A stretch of 64,000 nucleotides of DNA from Nocardioides soli (lineage in GTDB: Bacteria > Actinomycetota > Actinomycetes > Propionibacteriales > Nocardioidaceae): contig NZ_JACHWR010000001.1 of assembly GCF_014191495.1 (NCBI RefSeq), positions 1,178,001 through 1,242,000 of the forward strand. Direction: 5' to 3'. Under the pieces are notes generated by a model. That model was not told where the DNA came from. It searched no databases and worked only from the letters and a program-made list of their open reading frames with translations. Numbering within the stretch: the stretch's first letter is position 1; every line of letters starts with the position of its first letter. Made by a program: the position numbers and the translations under genes. Below, piece by piece: positions 17,676-25,665 of this stretch.

Positions 17676-17826
17676 GTCGACACCCTAAGCCGTGTTGCTC
17701 AACTCCGCGCCTGCTACGCGACGGCGCCCACCTGACCGACACGGCCTGGTCCGCACGCCCGTCACCCACCGGGGTGAGTTCTGAGAGTCGGCGCGATCAC
17801 CCCGGGACGACCCCTAGACTCCCCGC

Positions 17827-18414
17827 GTGATCAACAGCCCAGCCGGCGCCCCCGCGATCCGCGGCGTCCAGGACCGCCAGACGGTCTCCGCCGACGGCAC
17901 CTCCCTCGCCACCGACCTCGACGGCGTCATCGTCAACCGGCCGCCCGTGCACGTGGACCACCGCGGCGCGCTCCTCGAGATGTTCACCGGCGAGCGGTTC
18001 TGGGAGGCGCCGTTCGCGTACGCCTACCAGACCTCGATCCGCCCCGGCATGCTCAAGGGCTGGTTCCTGCACGAGGAGAAGCTCGACCGCTACCACCTGG
18101 TGTGTGGCGAGTTGCTCGTGCTGCTGTACGACGACCGCCCGGAGTCGCCCACCCGCGGCCAGCACCAGAAGCTGGTGCTCGGCGAGGCGAGCGGCGCCCG
18201 TCAGGTGCTGATCCCCCCGCGCGTCTGGCACCTCTCCCTCAACGTCGGTGCCGAGGACGCGATCCTGGTCAACCTGCCCAGCACGCACTACGACCACGAG
18301 AATCCGGACCGCTTCCACGTCGACATCGACTCCGGGACGATCCCGGTCGACGTGCGGTCCTTCTTCCCCGTGACCTACGCGGGTCCGCGACAGATCGCGG
18401 CCACCTTCCACTGA
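17827..18414 (+). CDS. dTDP-4-dehydrorhamnose 3,5-epimerase-like cupin (RmlC family)
   Basis: A 195-residue cupin. RmlC-like features are DHRGALLEMFTGERFW, QTSIRPGMLKGWFLH (with the His of the cupin core), RYHLVCGELLVLLYDDRP and RVWHLSLNVGAEDAILVNLP. The usual RmlC catalytic His-Asp pair is not clearly kept, so this may be a divergent sugar isomerase rather than the rhamnose-pathway enzyme. The GTG at 17827 starts it. Its stop is one base before the GTG of a glycosyltransferase gene, so both form one transcription unit for sugar nucleotide or glycan assembly. Confidence 0.75.
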   Translation: MINSPAGAPAIRGVQDRQTVSADGTSLATDLDGVIVNRPPVHVDHRGALLEMFTGERFWEAPFAYAYQTSIRPGMLKGWFLHEEKLDRYHLVCGELLVLLYDDRPESPTRGQHQKLVLGEASGARQVLIPPRVWHLSLNVGAEDAILVNLPSTHYDHENPDRFHVDIDSGTIPVDVRSFFPVTYAGPRQIAATFH

Positions 18415-18415
18415 G

Positions 18416-19984
18416 GTGACCCCACTCGTCAGCGTCGTCGTCGCGACGTACGAGCGCGGGCTCGCGATCGCCCCGACCCTGCGCTCCATCGGAGCGCAGA
18501 CCCGCACCGACCTCGAGGTGCTCGTCGTCAGCGACGGCCCGCCGGCCGACGGACTGGCCGAGACCGTCGCGGGCTTCGATGAGCGCTTCCGCCTGCTCGC
18601 ACTGCCCGAGCGCACGCGATCGCAGTCCGGTCCGAACAACCTCGGCCGCGAACAGGCCCGCGGGCGGTACGTCGCCTACCTGGGCCACGACGACCTGTGG
18701 CTGCCCGAGCACCTGGACCGGCTGCTCGGGGCCCTCGACGAGGGCTTCGACTTCGCAGTGGCGGGCTGCATCTACCTCGGCCCGCCCGGTGCCGAGGACG
18801 AGCTGACCTGGGTGACCGGGCTGTTCGAGTCCGGCGACGCCGAGGTCCCGCGCGAGCACTTCTTCCCACCGTCGTCGTTCGCCCACGTGCGCGACCTCCC
18901 GGCCGCGGTGGGGAGGTGGCCGGATCCCGCGGCCCTGCGCCTCCCGGTCGACACGGCGTTCCTCCTCGCCGCGGCCGACGCCGACTGCCGGTTCGCGTCC
19001 ACGGGCGAGGTCAGCGTCGTGAAGTTCGCGTCGGCGCTGCGCTACCTCTCCTACCTCGCGCCCAGCGACGCCGAGCAGCTGCGGGTCGAGCGGCTGCTGG
19101 CCGATCCCGCGGCCCGCACGGCCTACGTCGACGAACGGCTCGCGGAGGCGCGCGCCCGCGGCACGGTGATGAGCACCCGGCACGCCGCTCCCCAGCAGTT
19201 CGAGGTCGGCGAGCGGCTCGCCGCCAACGAGCAGCTGCGCGGCATCGCGATCCCGGCGCCCGCCGCGCTGGTCGACAGCGCCTGGATCGGGCCCGGCGAG
19301 GAGTGGCGCGGGTTCGACTGGCACGGGCCCGAGTGGGACGACGTCGACCGCTGGCGCTGGTCGGGGCCGAGCCCGCGACCCCGGCTCGCGCTCCCCTGGA
19401 CACATCCCGAGCCGGTGCACGTGCGGGTGCATCTGCGCACCGACCCCGCGGTCCCCGTGACGGTCGTCGAGGCCCGCGTCGACGGCGAGCCGGTCGACCA
19501 TCGCGTCGGCGCCGGCCCCTGGGGACGCGTGGTCGAGCTGCGGGCGCCGCTTCGCGCCGGGCGCGCATCGGTCCTGGAGCTGGAGACGTCGCCGCCCGTC
19601 CGGCGTCCCGGCGGCGCTCCAGACGCCCCCGAGCGCCTGGTCGGCGTGGCCCTGATCGGCATCGAGGTCGAGACGGACGCGGCCGCCGCGGCGCACCCGG
19701 ACGACCCGACGATGGGGCGCGCCGCCCTCGCGGTGCGCGGCGCCCAGCTCGAGCGGCTCGAGCTCGAGCGACGCAGCCAGGCCGTCCACCTCGCCCGGCT
19801 GACCGAGGAGCTCGCGCTCACCCACCAGCATGCCGCGAACCTCGAGGGCGTGGTCGCCGCTCAGGCGAGGTCGATCACGACCCTGCAGCGCCAGGTGGCG
19901 CAGGCCGAGCGCAAGGAGGCCGACCGTGCCGAGCGTCGGCGACGACGCGCGGAGGCGAAGGACGCGGCGCCCGGTCCCGCCTGA
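18416..19984 (+). CDS. Family 2 glycosyltransferase with C-terminal coiled coil
   Basis: A 522-residue protein. Residues 1-110 are a GT-A fold: VSVVVATYERG at the start, VVSDGPPADG, and GRYVAYLGHDDLWLPEH containing the metal-binding DD. Residues about 240-430 form a region without clear family that holds several Trp and Arg residues. From about 435 to the end is a charged heptad-type region (ELERRSQAVHLARLTEELAL) ending in a highly basic tail, likely a coiled coil. Family 2 enzymes transfer sugars from nucleotide donors to wall polysaccharides or glycolipids. It begins two bases after the RmlC-like gene. Confidence 0.8.
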   Translation: MTPLVSVVVATYERGLAIAPTLRSIGAQTRTDLEVLVVSDGPPADGLAETVAGFDERFRLLALPERTRSQSGPNNLGREQARGRYVAYLGHDDLWLPEHLDRLLGALDEGFDFAVAGCIYLGPPGAEDELTWVTGLFESGDAEVPREHFFPPSSFAHVRDLPAAVGRWPDPAALRLPVDTAFLLAAADADCRFASTGEVSVVKFASALRYLSYLAPSDAEQLRVERLLADPAARTAYVDERLAEARARGTVMSTRHAAPQQFEVGERLAANEQLRGIAIPAPAALVDSAWIGPGEEWRGFDWHGPEWDDVDRWRWSGPSPRPRLALPWTHPEPVHVRVHLRTDPAVPVTVVEARVDGEPVDHRVGAGPWGRVVELRAPLRAGRASVLELETSPPVRRPGGAPDAPERLVGVALIGIEVETDAAAAAHPDDPTMGRAALAVRGAQLERLELERRSQAVHLARLTEELALTHQHAANLEGVVAAQARSITTLQRQVAQAERKEADRAERRRRRAEAKDAAPGPA

Positions 19985-20002
19985 GACGTGGCCGCGTGGG
20001 GC

Positions 20003-20185
20003 TCAGTCGTGCTTCACGTGGGCGTCCGGGCCCGGGTAGCACAGCCCCTCGTGGCCGTCGTCCCACTGCACGACGTACGGCGGCTGGCCGTCCTCGCCGC
20101 GCACCTCCACCACGACGCCCCTCCGGCCCGACGAGTGGTCGGTCGGCGCCTCCACGATCAGCCGATCTCCTACCTCTGCGCGCAT
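20003..20185 (-). CDS. DUF1918 domain protein
   Basis: A 60-residue protein beginning MRAEVGDRLIVEAPT, with RRGVVVEVRGEDGQPPYVVQW and DDGHEGLCYPGPDA. This is the whole DUF1918 domain, a small SH3-like beta fold widespread in actinobacteria and of unknown function. The ATG at 20185 is preferred over one at 20215 because the domain begins there. It is convergent with the glycosyltransferase gene (18 bases apart) and lies just downstream of the CHAP-type gene on the same strand. Confidence 0.88.
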   Translation of the reverse strand: MRAEVGDRLIVEAPTDHSSGRRGVVVEVRGEDGQPPYVVQWDDGHEGLCYPGPDAHVKHD

Positions 20186-20236
20186 GCCTCCACGATGCGC
20201 CGCCGGGGTCGGCACCGCAAGGGTGCGGCGGCCGGC

Positions 20237-20941
20237 TCAGGCGATCGCGACGCCCGGGATCGCGTAGCCGTTGATCGAGCCCGCCCAGCCGGCGTACTCG
20301 AGATCCCACTCCCGGTCGAAGTAGCGGATCGGCACGGTGGCGACCGTGCCGGACCCGCCCGCGTCGGACGAGCGCACCAGGCCGTTCCCGAGCGAGATCG
20401 CGACGTGCCCGTGCCCGGAGCTGCCGCCCGTCCAGTACACGGCCGCGCCTCGTGGCGGGGTGGCGCCGCCCGTGTGCCGGCCGCTCGCGTGTCGCCACGC
20501 CGTGGTGGCGTCGGCGTACTTCGACGGGATGCCGGCCTGCTCGCGCGCCCAGCCCAAGCACTGCCCCGGCACGTTGGTGGTGGACTCCATCGCGGACGCG
20601 GCGGTCTGGGCGGCGTTGCTCGGCGCCAGCGGCAGCGCCGGGCGCACCGGCCTGCGCTCGACGCGCGTCGCGTCCACGACGCGCCTCGCCTTCAGCGCGC
20701 GCTCGGCGTGCGTGCCCGCCGTCCGGTCGCCGGCGCGGGAGACCGCAGGCGAGCGGTCCACGTGGATCGTGGCCGCACCGAGATCCGTGGTCACGACGGC
20801 CTCGGACCGTCCCTCGGCCAGCTCGGCCGCGATCGAGGTCGCGGCGATCCCGACGGTCATCATGGCGACCATCACGACGAGGAGCAGCCGCAGCGGCGAG
20901 GCGAGCGTCGAGCGCCATGGCGTGGTGAACGGGGAAGACAA
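20237..20941 (-). CDS. Secreted CHAP/amidase-type cell wall protein
   Basis: A 234-residue exported protein. The TTG at 20941 is preceded by AGAGG and gives a signal segment (LRLLLVVMVAMMTVGIAA) after a short basic N-terminus. The C-terminal 110 residues have the CHAP-like pattern: VPGQCLGWAREQAG with the candidate nucleophile Cys, GHGHVAISLGNGLV with the candidate His, and an Asn/Asp-rich tail SINGYAIPGVAI. Such domains cleave peptidoglycan cross-bridges or peptides. About 120 bases of untranslated DNA lie upstream of the start before the region turns AT-rich. Confidence 0.7.
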   Translation of the reverse strand: MSSPFTTPWRSTLASPLRLLLVVMVAMMTVGIAATSIAAELAEGRSEAVVTTDLGAATIHVDRSPAVSRAGDRTAGTHAERALKARRVVDATRVERRPVRPALPLAPSNAAQTAASAMESTTNVPGQCLGWAREQAGIPSKYADATTAWRHASGRHTGGATPPRGAAVYWTGGSSGHGHVAISLGNGLVRSSDAGGSGTVATVPIRYFDREWDLEYAGWAGSINGYAIPGVAIA

Positions 20942-21182
20942 GCGGGTTCCTCTCGCAGGGGGCAGTGGCCCACCGCGCGGCGATCCGCTCGGGTTCGACT
21001 CGACGGGGATGGGGCCGGGTGCAGGGCGCGCCGATCCGGCGCTACAGGTCACCTGCTGTAGTTGAAAACGAAAGAAACGCCCGCGTCATCCCCGTTCGGG
21101 CTGTGATCTGGGTCAACCGGTCAGCGACGCGTTCGCGTACTGCTCGAGCAGCACGCCTGGACCGAGCGGCTTCGCGCCGTCG

Positions 21183-22430
21183 TCAACGCGGCGGTACGGC
21201 GCGGATGCCCGCTTCGGCGAGCCAGGCGCGGGCCCGGCCCGACTGCCGATCGTCCGAGAACGGATACCACCGCGCGGCCAGGTCCTCCTGGTGGATCGCG
21301 TCCGCGAACCGTCGGAAGGCGCCCTTCCCCTCGGTCGCCGACACGAGGCGTCGACGCAGGTCGGAGTTGGGCTGTCGCGCCGCGAAATCGGCCATGTCCT
21401 GCCGCCGCTCCCGCGATCCCGATGCGTCGAGCTCGAGCCACCGGTCCGGATCGTCCGTCACGTCGATCGCCTCCGCCTCGTCGCCATCCATCGCGTCCAC
21501 GAGCGCGCCCGGGATCACCTCGCCCGTGTGCAGGTCCAGGTAGCCGGCCGGATCCTCGGGGCCGCCCGACAAGGCCGAGCCGAGCTCCTGGAGGTCGACC
21601 GGCACCTGTCGCGTGGCCGGCGGGGTCCCGCGCAGCTCGGCGAGCAGGTCCTCGGCCAGGATGTCGTCCCCGGGCCAGCCGCGCAGGTCGAGCCGGTTGA
21701 GCACGGAGGCGGCGATCGCGTCGCCGCGCGTGCGGTCGGAGGCCAGGACGATCTGCAGGCCGACGCCCACGTGTTGCAGCAGGTCGTCGACGTCTCGGCC
21801 TTCGATCGCCGCCAGGATGGCGGGGATGTCGCGCCGAGCGATGGCACCTCGCAGGTCGCTCACGTCGACCGGAACACCGGGCCCGCCCGCCGGCCATTCG
21901 TTCCAGAGCATCGGGTGCGGCCGGGCCGGACGACGCGGCATGGGCGTCTCCCCGTCGTCGTCCCAGCGCCGGCCGTACTGGTCCGGGATCGTGCCCCACC
22001 CCCACGCCACGGTCGGCATCCTCGGCACCACGCCCAGGACGTCGGCCGGATCCACCTTCGGCGCCTCGACCGTGCAGGCGTAGGTCCAGTCGTCGCCGAA
22101 GTCGAAGACGTACCGGAACTCCTCACCCGGCACGACCTGCCGGGCCACCTTGGTCTGCTCCAGGACGAGCGGCCGCTTCGGAAGCGGACCGAACGGCGTG
22201 TCCAGCGCGTCGTCCGCGGTCTCCTCGTCGGTGACGACGGTGCCGTCCGCCAGCGTGAACTGGCACAGGTGAGCCCGATCCCACCGCGCGAACGCGTCAT
22301 CGATCGCCTTCGCGAGCTGGGCGAAGGTGTGCGACGGCCCGGTCACGAGCACCCGTCCCGGGTACGGCCACAGGTCCTCGCCCCTACCGCCCAGCAGCTC
22401 GACCTTGATCGACAACCAGGTGCGCGCCAT
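21183..22430 (-). CDS. Plasmid pRiA4b ORF-3 family protein
   Basis: A 415-residue protein. The N-terminal half (about 1-170) fits the pRiA4b ORF-3 family: LSIKVELLGG, a segment with AIDDAFARWDRAHLCQFTLADG, the characteristic FRYVFDFGDDWTYACTVE and WGWGTIPDQYGRRWDDDGE. The C-terminal half is acidic and of unknown fold, with repeated short Leu/Asp helices. The family is common in bacteria and on plasmids but has no established function. The ATG is at 22430. No operon partner. Confidence 0.8.
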   Translation of the reverse strand: MARTWLSIKVELLGGRGEDLWPYPGRVLVTGPSHTFAQLAKAIDDAFARWDRAHLCQFTLADGTVVTDEETADDALDTPFGPLPKRPLVLEQTKVARQVVPGEEFRYVFDFGDDWTYACTVEAPKVDPADVLGVVPRMPTVAWGWGTIPDQYGRRWDDDGETPMPRRPARPHPMLWNEWPAGGPGVPVDVSDLRGAIARRDIPAILAAIEGRDVDDLLQHVGVGLQIVLASDRTRGDAIAASVLNRLDLRGWPGDDILAEDLLAELRGTPPATRQVPVDLQELGSALSGGPEDPAGYLDLHTGEVIPGALVDAMDGDEAEAIDVTDDPDRWLELDASGSRERRQDMADFAARQPNSDLRRRLVSATEGKGAFRRFADAIHQEDLAARWYPFSDDRQSGRARAWLAEAGIRAVPPR

Positions 22431-22478
22431 GGGTGCGACCCTACTCAGCGCTCATCCTCGAGACGCGACGACGCGGGT

Positions 22479-24500
22479 CTATCGGCCGCCGGACCCCAGC
22501 TTCCGCGGATCGATGCCGTCGACGCCGTTGGCGACCTTGGGGAGCCTGGCACCGGTGAGCTCGGCCACGGCTCGCGCCGCCATGCCGATGGCGGCGTCGA
22601 CGTAGGCACGCGGAGCGGAGTCGGTGTTGGCGATGGCGACCCGGCCCCAGCGCTGCCGTGCGACGTGGCTCGGCAGCGGCCCGGCGGGCCAGAACTTGTC
22701 CCAGGGGCGGGCGTACTCGTAGGCGTAGCCGTGTGCCCACCGGTTGACGGTGATCGAGAGGATGTCGTCGGCCGGATCGAAGCCGAACCGTCCGAGCGTG
22801 CGCGCCAGCTGGTCCCGGAGCCGGAACTCCATCTCGTCGAAGGTCGTGCCGGCGAGCTGACGTCGTCCGTACGCCGCCTGGTCCTGCGGATGCTCGCCAC
22901 TTCCGGGCTTGCAGAACGAGCTCGTCACGTGGAGGAGCGCACGGTCCTTCGGCTTGTCCGGGAACTGGTAGCGGCCCATGCTGACCGGGAAGTCCAGCCC
23001 GATGCTCTGCCAGTACGCCGTGGGGTAGCGGACGTGCGCGAGCTCGGCCTTCTTGAACGCCTTCCAGTTGCGGACCTCCACCGTCGTGTAGCACAGCGCC
23101 AGCCGACGGGAGTCGAACAGCGCCTCCCGCTGGGCGTCGCCGAGCTCGTCGGTGAGGTAGGGGATCAACGAGTTCTGGCACGCCATGACGACGTTCGCCG
23201 CCCGAACCACCCGCAGCTTGCCCTTCTCCAGGTAGGTCACGTCGACCTTCGTCGCGGTCCCGGGGTCGCCGACGTGCTTGATCCGCACGGCCGGCGCGTT
23301 GAGCCGGATCCGCACCCGGTTGCCCGACTGGTCGAGCCGGCCGTAGCGGATCCGGTTGGTGGTGATCGTCTGCATGCCCTTGCCGGGCAGGGCCTCGGGC
23401 AGGAGCTTGCGCACCAGCGAGTACACGACGCCGGCGTTGCCCTCGGGGAAGTGGTAGATGTACTCGTCCTCGGCGTACCAGAGCTTGTGGGCGGTGGGGG
23501 CCATCCGCGGGTCGGGCTTGTCGTCCCAGTAGGGCTGGAACGTCCCACGGAATCCGGGGAACGGCTCGACCCAGGCGTCCAGGCCGCCGATCGCGTCGAT
23601 GCCGTAGCCCCAGTTGCCGTTGGACACCGTCTGCAGGTACTTCAGCGCGTCGGCGTCGGCGCCGGCGTGGTCGCGGAGGAATTCGAGGTAGGTGATCCGG
23701 TCGAGCTTGTTCTTCTTCTGTGCCCGCGTGAGGCCGGCCAGGTAGTCGACCTTGCCGTTGTAGATCTCCTCGATCTTGGCGCGGGTGGCGGCCTTCACCG
23801 GCGAGCCCGCGAGGACCTTCCGGTAGTCGGGGGTGCCATGCCACCGCCCGAGGAAGTCGGCGCCCCAGCTCTCCTTGTCCAGGAACACGCCGCTGCCGAG
23901 GTGGTGCCGGTCCTCGAAGTCCTTGTCGAAGTACTTCTCGAACCTCTCCGGCTCGATGCCGACGTCGTCGAGCAGCTTCTTCGCCACGGGCGCGAACGAG
24001 GAGGGCGCGTCGAGCGACTGCGAGCCGCCGTACCCGATCAGCTGCCGGTGGGTGGTGGAGAAGTCGTTGCGGCGAGCGTGGCCGCCGACGTCGTCGAGCG
24101 CCTCGAGGACCAGGATCCGGGCCTTGCGTCCGGCCTGCTGCTGGAAGATCCGGGCCGCCGCGAGACCGCTGATGCCGCCGCCGACGACCACCAGGTCGTA
24201 GGTCTCGCCGGTCGCCTGCGGCTCGCCGGCGTTGTCCCAGAAGGTCCCCGCACGGAGCTGGTGGCCGAAGTTGTCCAGCTGGTTCTGGCCCCGCATCCCG
24301 TCCCGGCCGGGTGGGTACACCCCGCCGCGCCGAGAGACGGCGCCGGGCTGCGCGGGCGCTGCCTGCGCCGGGGCGCTGCCGGCTGCGCCGAGCAGCGACC
24401 CGGCGGCGACGGCTCCGACGCCGAGCGCGACGCCGTCCATGAAGTCGCGCCGCGTGATCTTGCGGTCCATCCCGAGCTCGTTGCGGGTCGAGTCGCTCAT
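22479..24500 (-). CDS. Tat-exported FAD-dependent amine oxidase, spermidine dehydrogenase-like
   Basis: A 673-residue flavoprotein. The N-terminus has a twin-arginine signal (ITRRDFMDGVALGVG). The dinucleotide-binding motif DLVVVGGGISGLAAARIF follows near residues 100-117, then EALDDVGGHARRNDF. The order and spacing (for example YGGSQSLDAPSSF and NRWAHGYAYEYARPW) resemble SpdH, the spermidine dehydrogenase family of proteobacteria, whose members carry the same kind of Tat leader. It would oxidise a polyamine or related amine outside the membrane. The ATG at 24500 is used. It is divergent from a LacI-type regulator 126 bases away, and an APC permease lies beyond that. Confidence 0.75.
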   Translation of the reverse strand: MSDSTRNELGMDRKITRRDFMDGVALGVGAVAAGSLLGAAGSAPAQAAPAQPGAVSRRGGVYPPGRDGMRGQNQLDNFGHQLRAGTFWDNAGEPQATGETYDLVVVGGGISGLAAARIFQQQAGRKARILVLEALDDVGGHARRNDFSTTHRQLIGYGGSQSLDAPSSFAPVAKKLLDDVGIEPERFEKYFDKDFEDRHHLGSGVFLDKESWGADFLGRWHGTPDYRKVLAGSPVKAATRAKIEEIYNGKVDYLAGLTRAQKKNKLDRITYLEFLRDHAGADADALKYLQTVSNGNWGYGIDAIGGLDAWVEPFPGFRGTFQPYWDDKPDPRMAPTAHKLWYAEDEYIYHFPEGNAGVVYSLVRKLLPEALPGKGMQTITTNRIRYGRLDQSGNRVRIRLNAPAVRIKHVGDPGTATKVDVTYLEKGKLRVVRAANVVMACQNSLIPYLTDELGDAQREALFDSRRLALCYTTVEVRNWKAFKKAELAHVRYPTAYWQSIGLDFPVSMGRYQFPDKPKDRALLHVTSSFCKPGSGEHPQDQAAYGRRQLAGTTFDEMEFRLRDQLARTLGRFGFDPADDILSITVNRWAHGYAYEYARPWDKFWPAGPLPSHVARQRWGRVAIANTDSAPRAYVDAAIGMAARAVAELTGARLPKVANGVDGIDPRKLGSGGR

Positions 24501-24556
24501 CTCAGGGCTCCTGTCTGGCCGACGGCGGATCGGCCTGGGGTGGGAGCGACTGTCGA

Positions 24557-24574
24557 TGATTAACATGTTCACCA
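24557..24574. promoter_or_regulatory. Candidate operator between the amine oxidase and lacI-type genes
   Basis: In the 126-base divergent region the stretch TGATTAACATGTTCACCA contains the perfect palindrome AACATGTT (24562-24569) in otherwise GC-rich DNA. This is where a LacI-family repressor of its own gene and of the oxidase would be expected to bind. It lacks the common central CG of LacI-type operators, so the call is tentative. Confidence 0.4.
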
Positions 24575-24626
24575 CAAGCAACATGGCGCCGCCGGTGCGC
24601 CGTCGTTGACCCCACGAGGTGGAGGC

Positions 24627-25646
24627 ATGGACAGGCGTCGCGTTCGCCCCACGGTCGAGCAGGTCGCCGAGCGCGCCGGCGTCTCGAAGGCCACGGTCTC
24701 CAACGCCCTCAACGGGACGGGCCGGCTCTCGCCGGAGACCCGCCGGCGGGTGATCGCGGCGGCGCACGAGCTGAGCTACGTGCCCTACACCTCGGCGTTC
24801 GCCCAGGCGCGCGGCGGCACGGGCATGCTCGGCCTGACCATGGCCATCTTCGGCGACCTCGCGGTGCCGTACACCCAGAACCCGTACTACTCCGAGCTCA
24901 TCCTCGGCGCGATCGGCGCCGCACACGCCCGCGGCTACCTCCTCACGGTGCTGCCGGCGACGATGTCGGCCTGGTCGTGGCTGACCACCCCGGTCGACGG
25001 CGTGGTCCACTGCGAACCGCGGCTCAGCGACCCGGTCCGCCCGATCCTCGAACGGCGCGGCATCCCGCTGGTGTACGCCGGGCGGCCGCCCGAGCCCCGG
25101 GCCGACGACTTCTGGGTCGACACCGACGACGGTCAGGGCCTCGTCGGGCTGCTGGACCACCTGCGCCACGGCGGTGCCCGGACCGCGGTCGCGGCGGTCC
25201 TTCCCGACCATGACGACGCCTATCCGGCGATCCTGCGGGAGACCTATCTCGCCTGGTGCCGTGCCGTCGGGCAGGAGCCGATCTACACGACCTTCGCCCC
25301 CGACAACCACCGGGGCGCCGAGCGAGCCGCGATCTCGACGCTGCTGGGTCGACCGACCCCGCCGGACGCCGTCGTCGGCGTCTACACCTACTCCGGGCTC
25401 TTCCTCCTCGAAGCCGCCCGGGCGCACGGCCTGGCCGTGCCTGCCGACCTCGCCATCGGCTGCTTCAGCGACGACCCGAAGAACGCCCACCTCGATCCCC
25501 CGGTCACCACGGTGAGCATGCGACCCGCGGACGTCGGCGCCGAGTCCACCGACCTGCTCATCGATCTCATCCACCAACGCAAGCGGATCCGGAGGCAGCG
25601 ACTGCTCCCCACCGTGCTCCACGTCCGCGCCTCGTCGGCGGGCTGA
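24627..25646 (+). CDS. LacI-family transcriptional regulator
   Basis: A 339-residue regulator. The N-terminal helix-turn-helix is typical: PTVEQVAERAGVSKATVSNALNG followed by LSPETRRRVIAAAHELSYV. The rest is a periplasmic-binding-protein-like effector domain, with HGLAVPADLAIGCFSDDP near the C-terminus. The ATG at 24627 was chosen because it sits just before the HTH and has GAGG seven bases upstream; a TTG at 24606 would add seven residues. It probably controls the divergent amine oxidase gene and may sense its substrate. It converges with the APC permease gene, 19 bases between stops. Confidence 0.9.
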   Translation: MDRRRVRPTVEQVAERAGVSKATVSNALNGTGRLSPETRRRVIAAAHELSYVPYTSAFAQARGGTGMLGLTMAIFGDLAVPYTQNPYYSELILGAIGAAHARGYLLTVLPATMSAWSWLTTPVDGVVHCEPRLSDPVRPILERRGIPLVYAGRPPEPRADDFWVDTDDGQGLVGLLDHLRHGGARTAVAAVLPDHDDAYPAILRETYLAWCRAVGQEPIYTTFAPDNHRGAERAAISTLLGRPTPPDAVVGVYTYSGLFLLEAARAHGLAVPADLAIGCFSDDPKNAHLDPPVTTVSMRPADVGAESTDLLIDLIHQRKRIRRQRLLPTVLHVRASSAG

Positions 25647-25665
25647 CCCCGGGCGCCGGCCGCGG

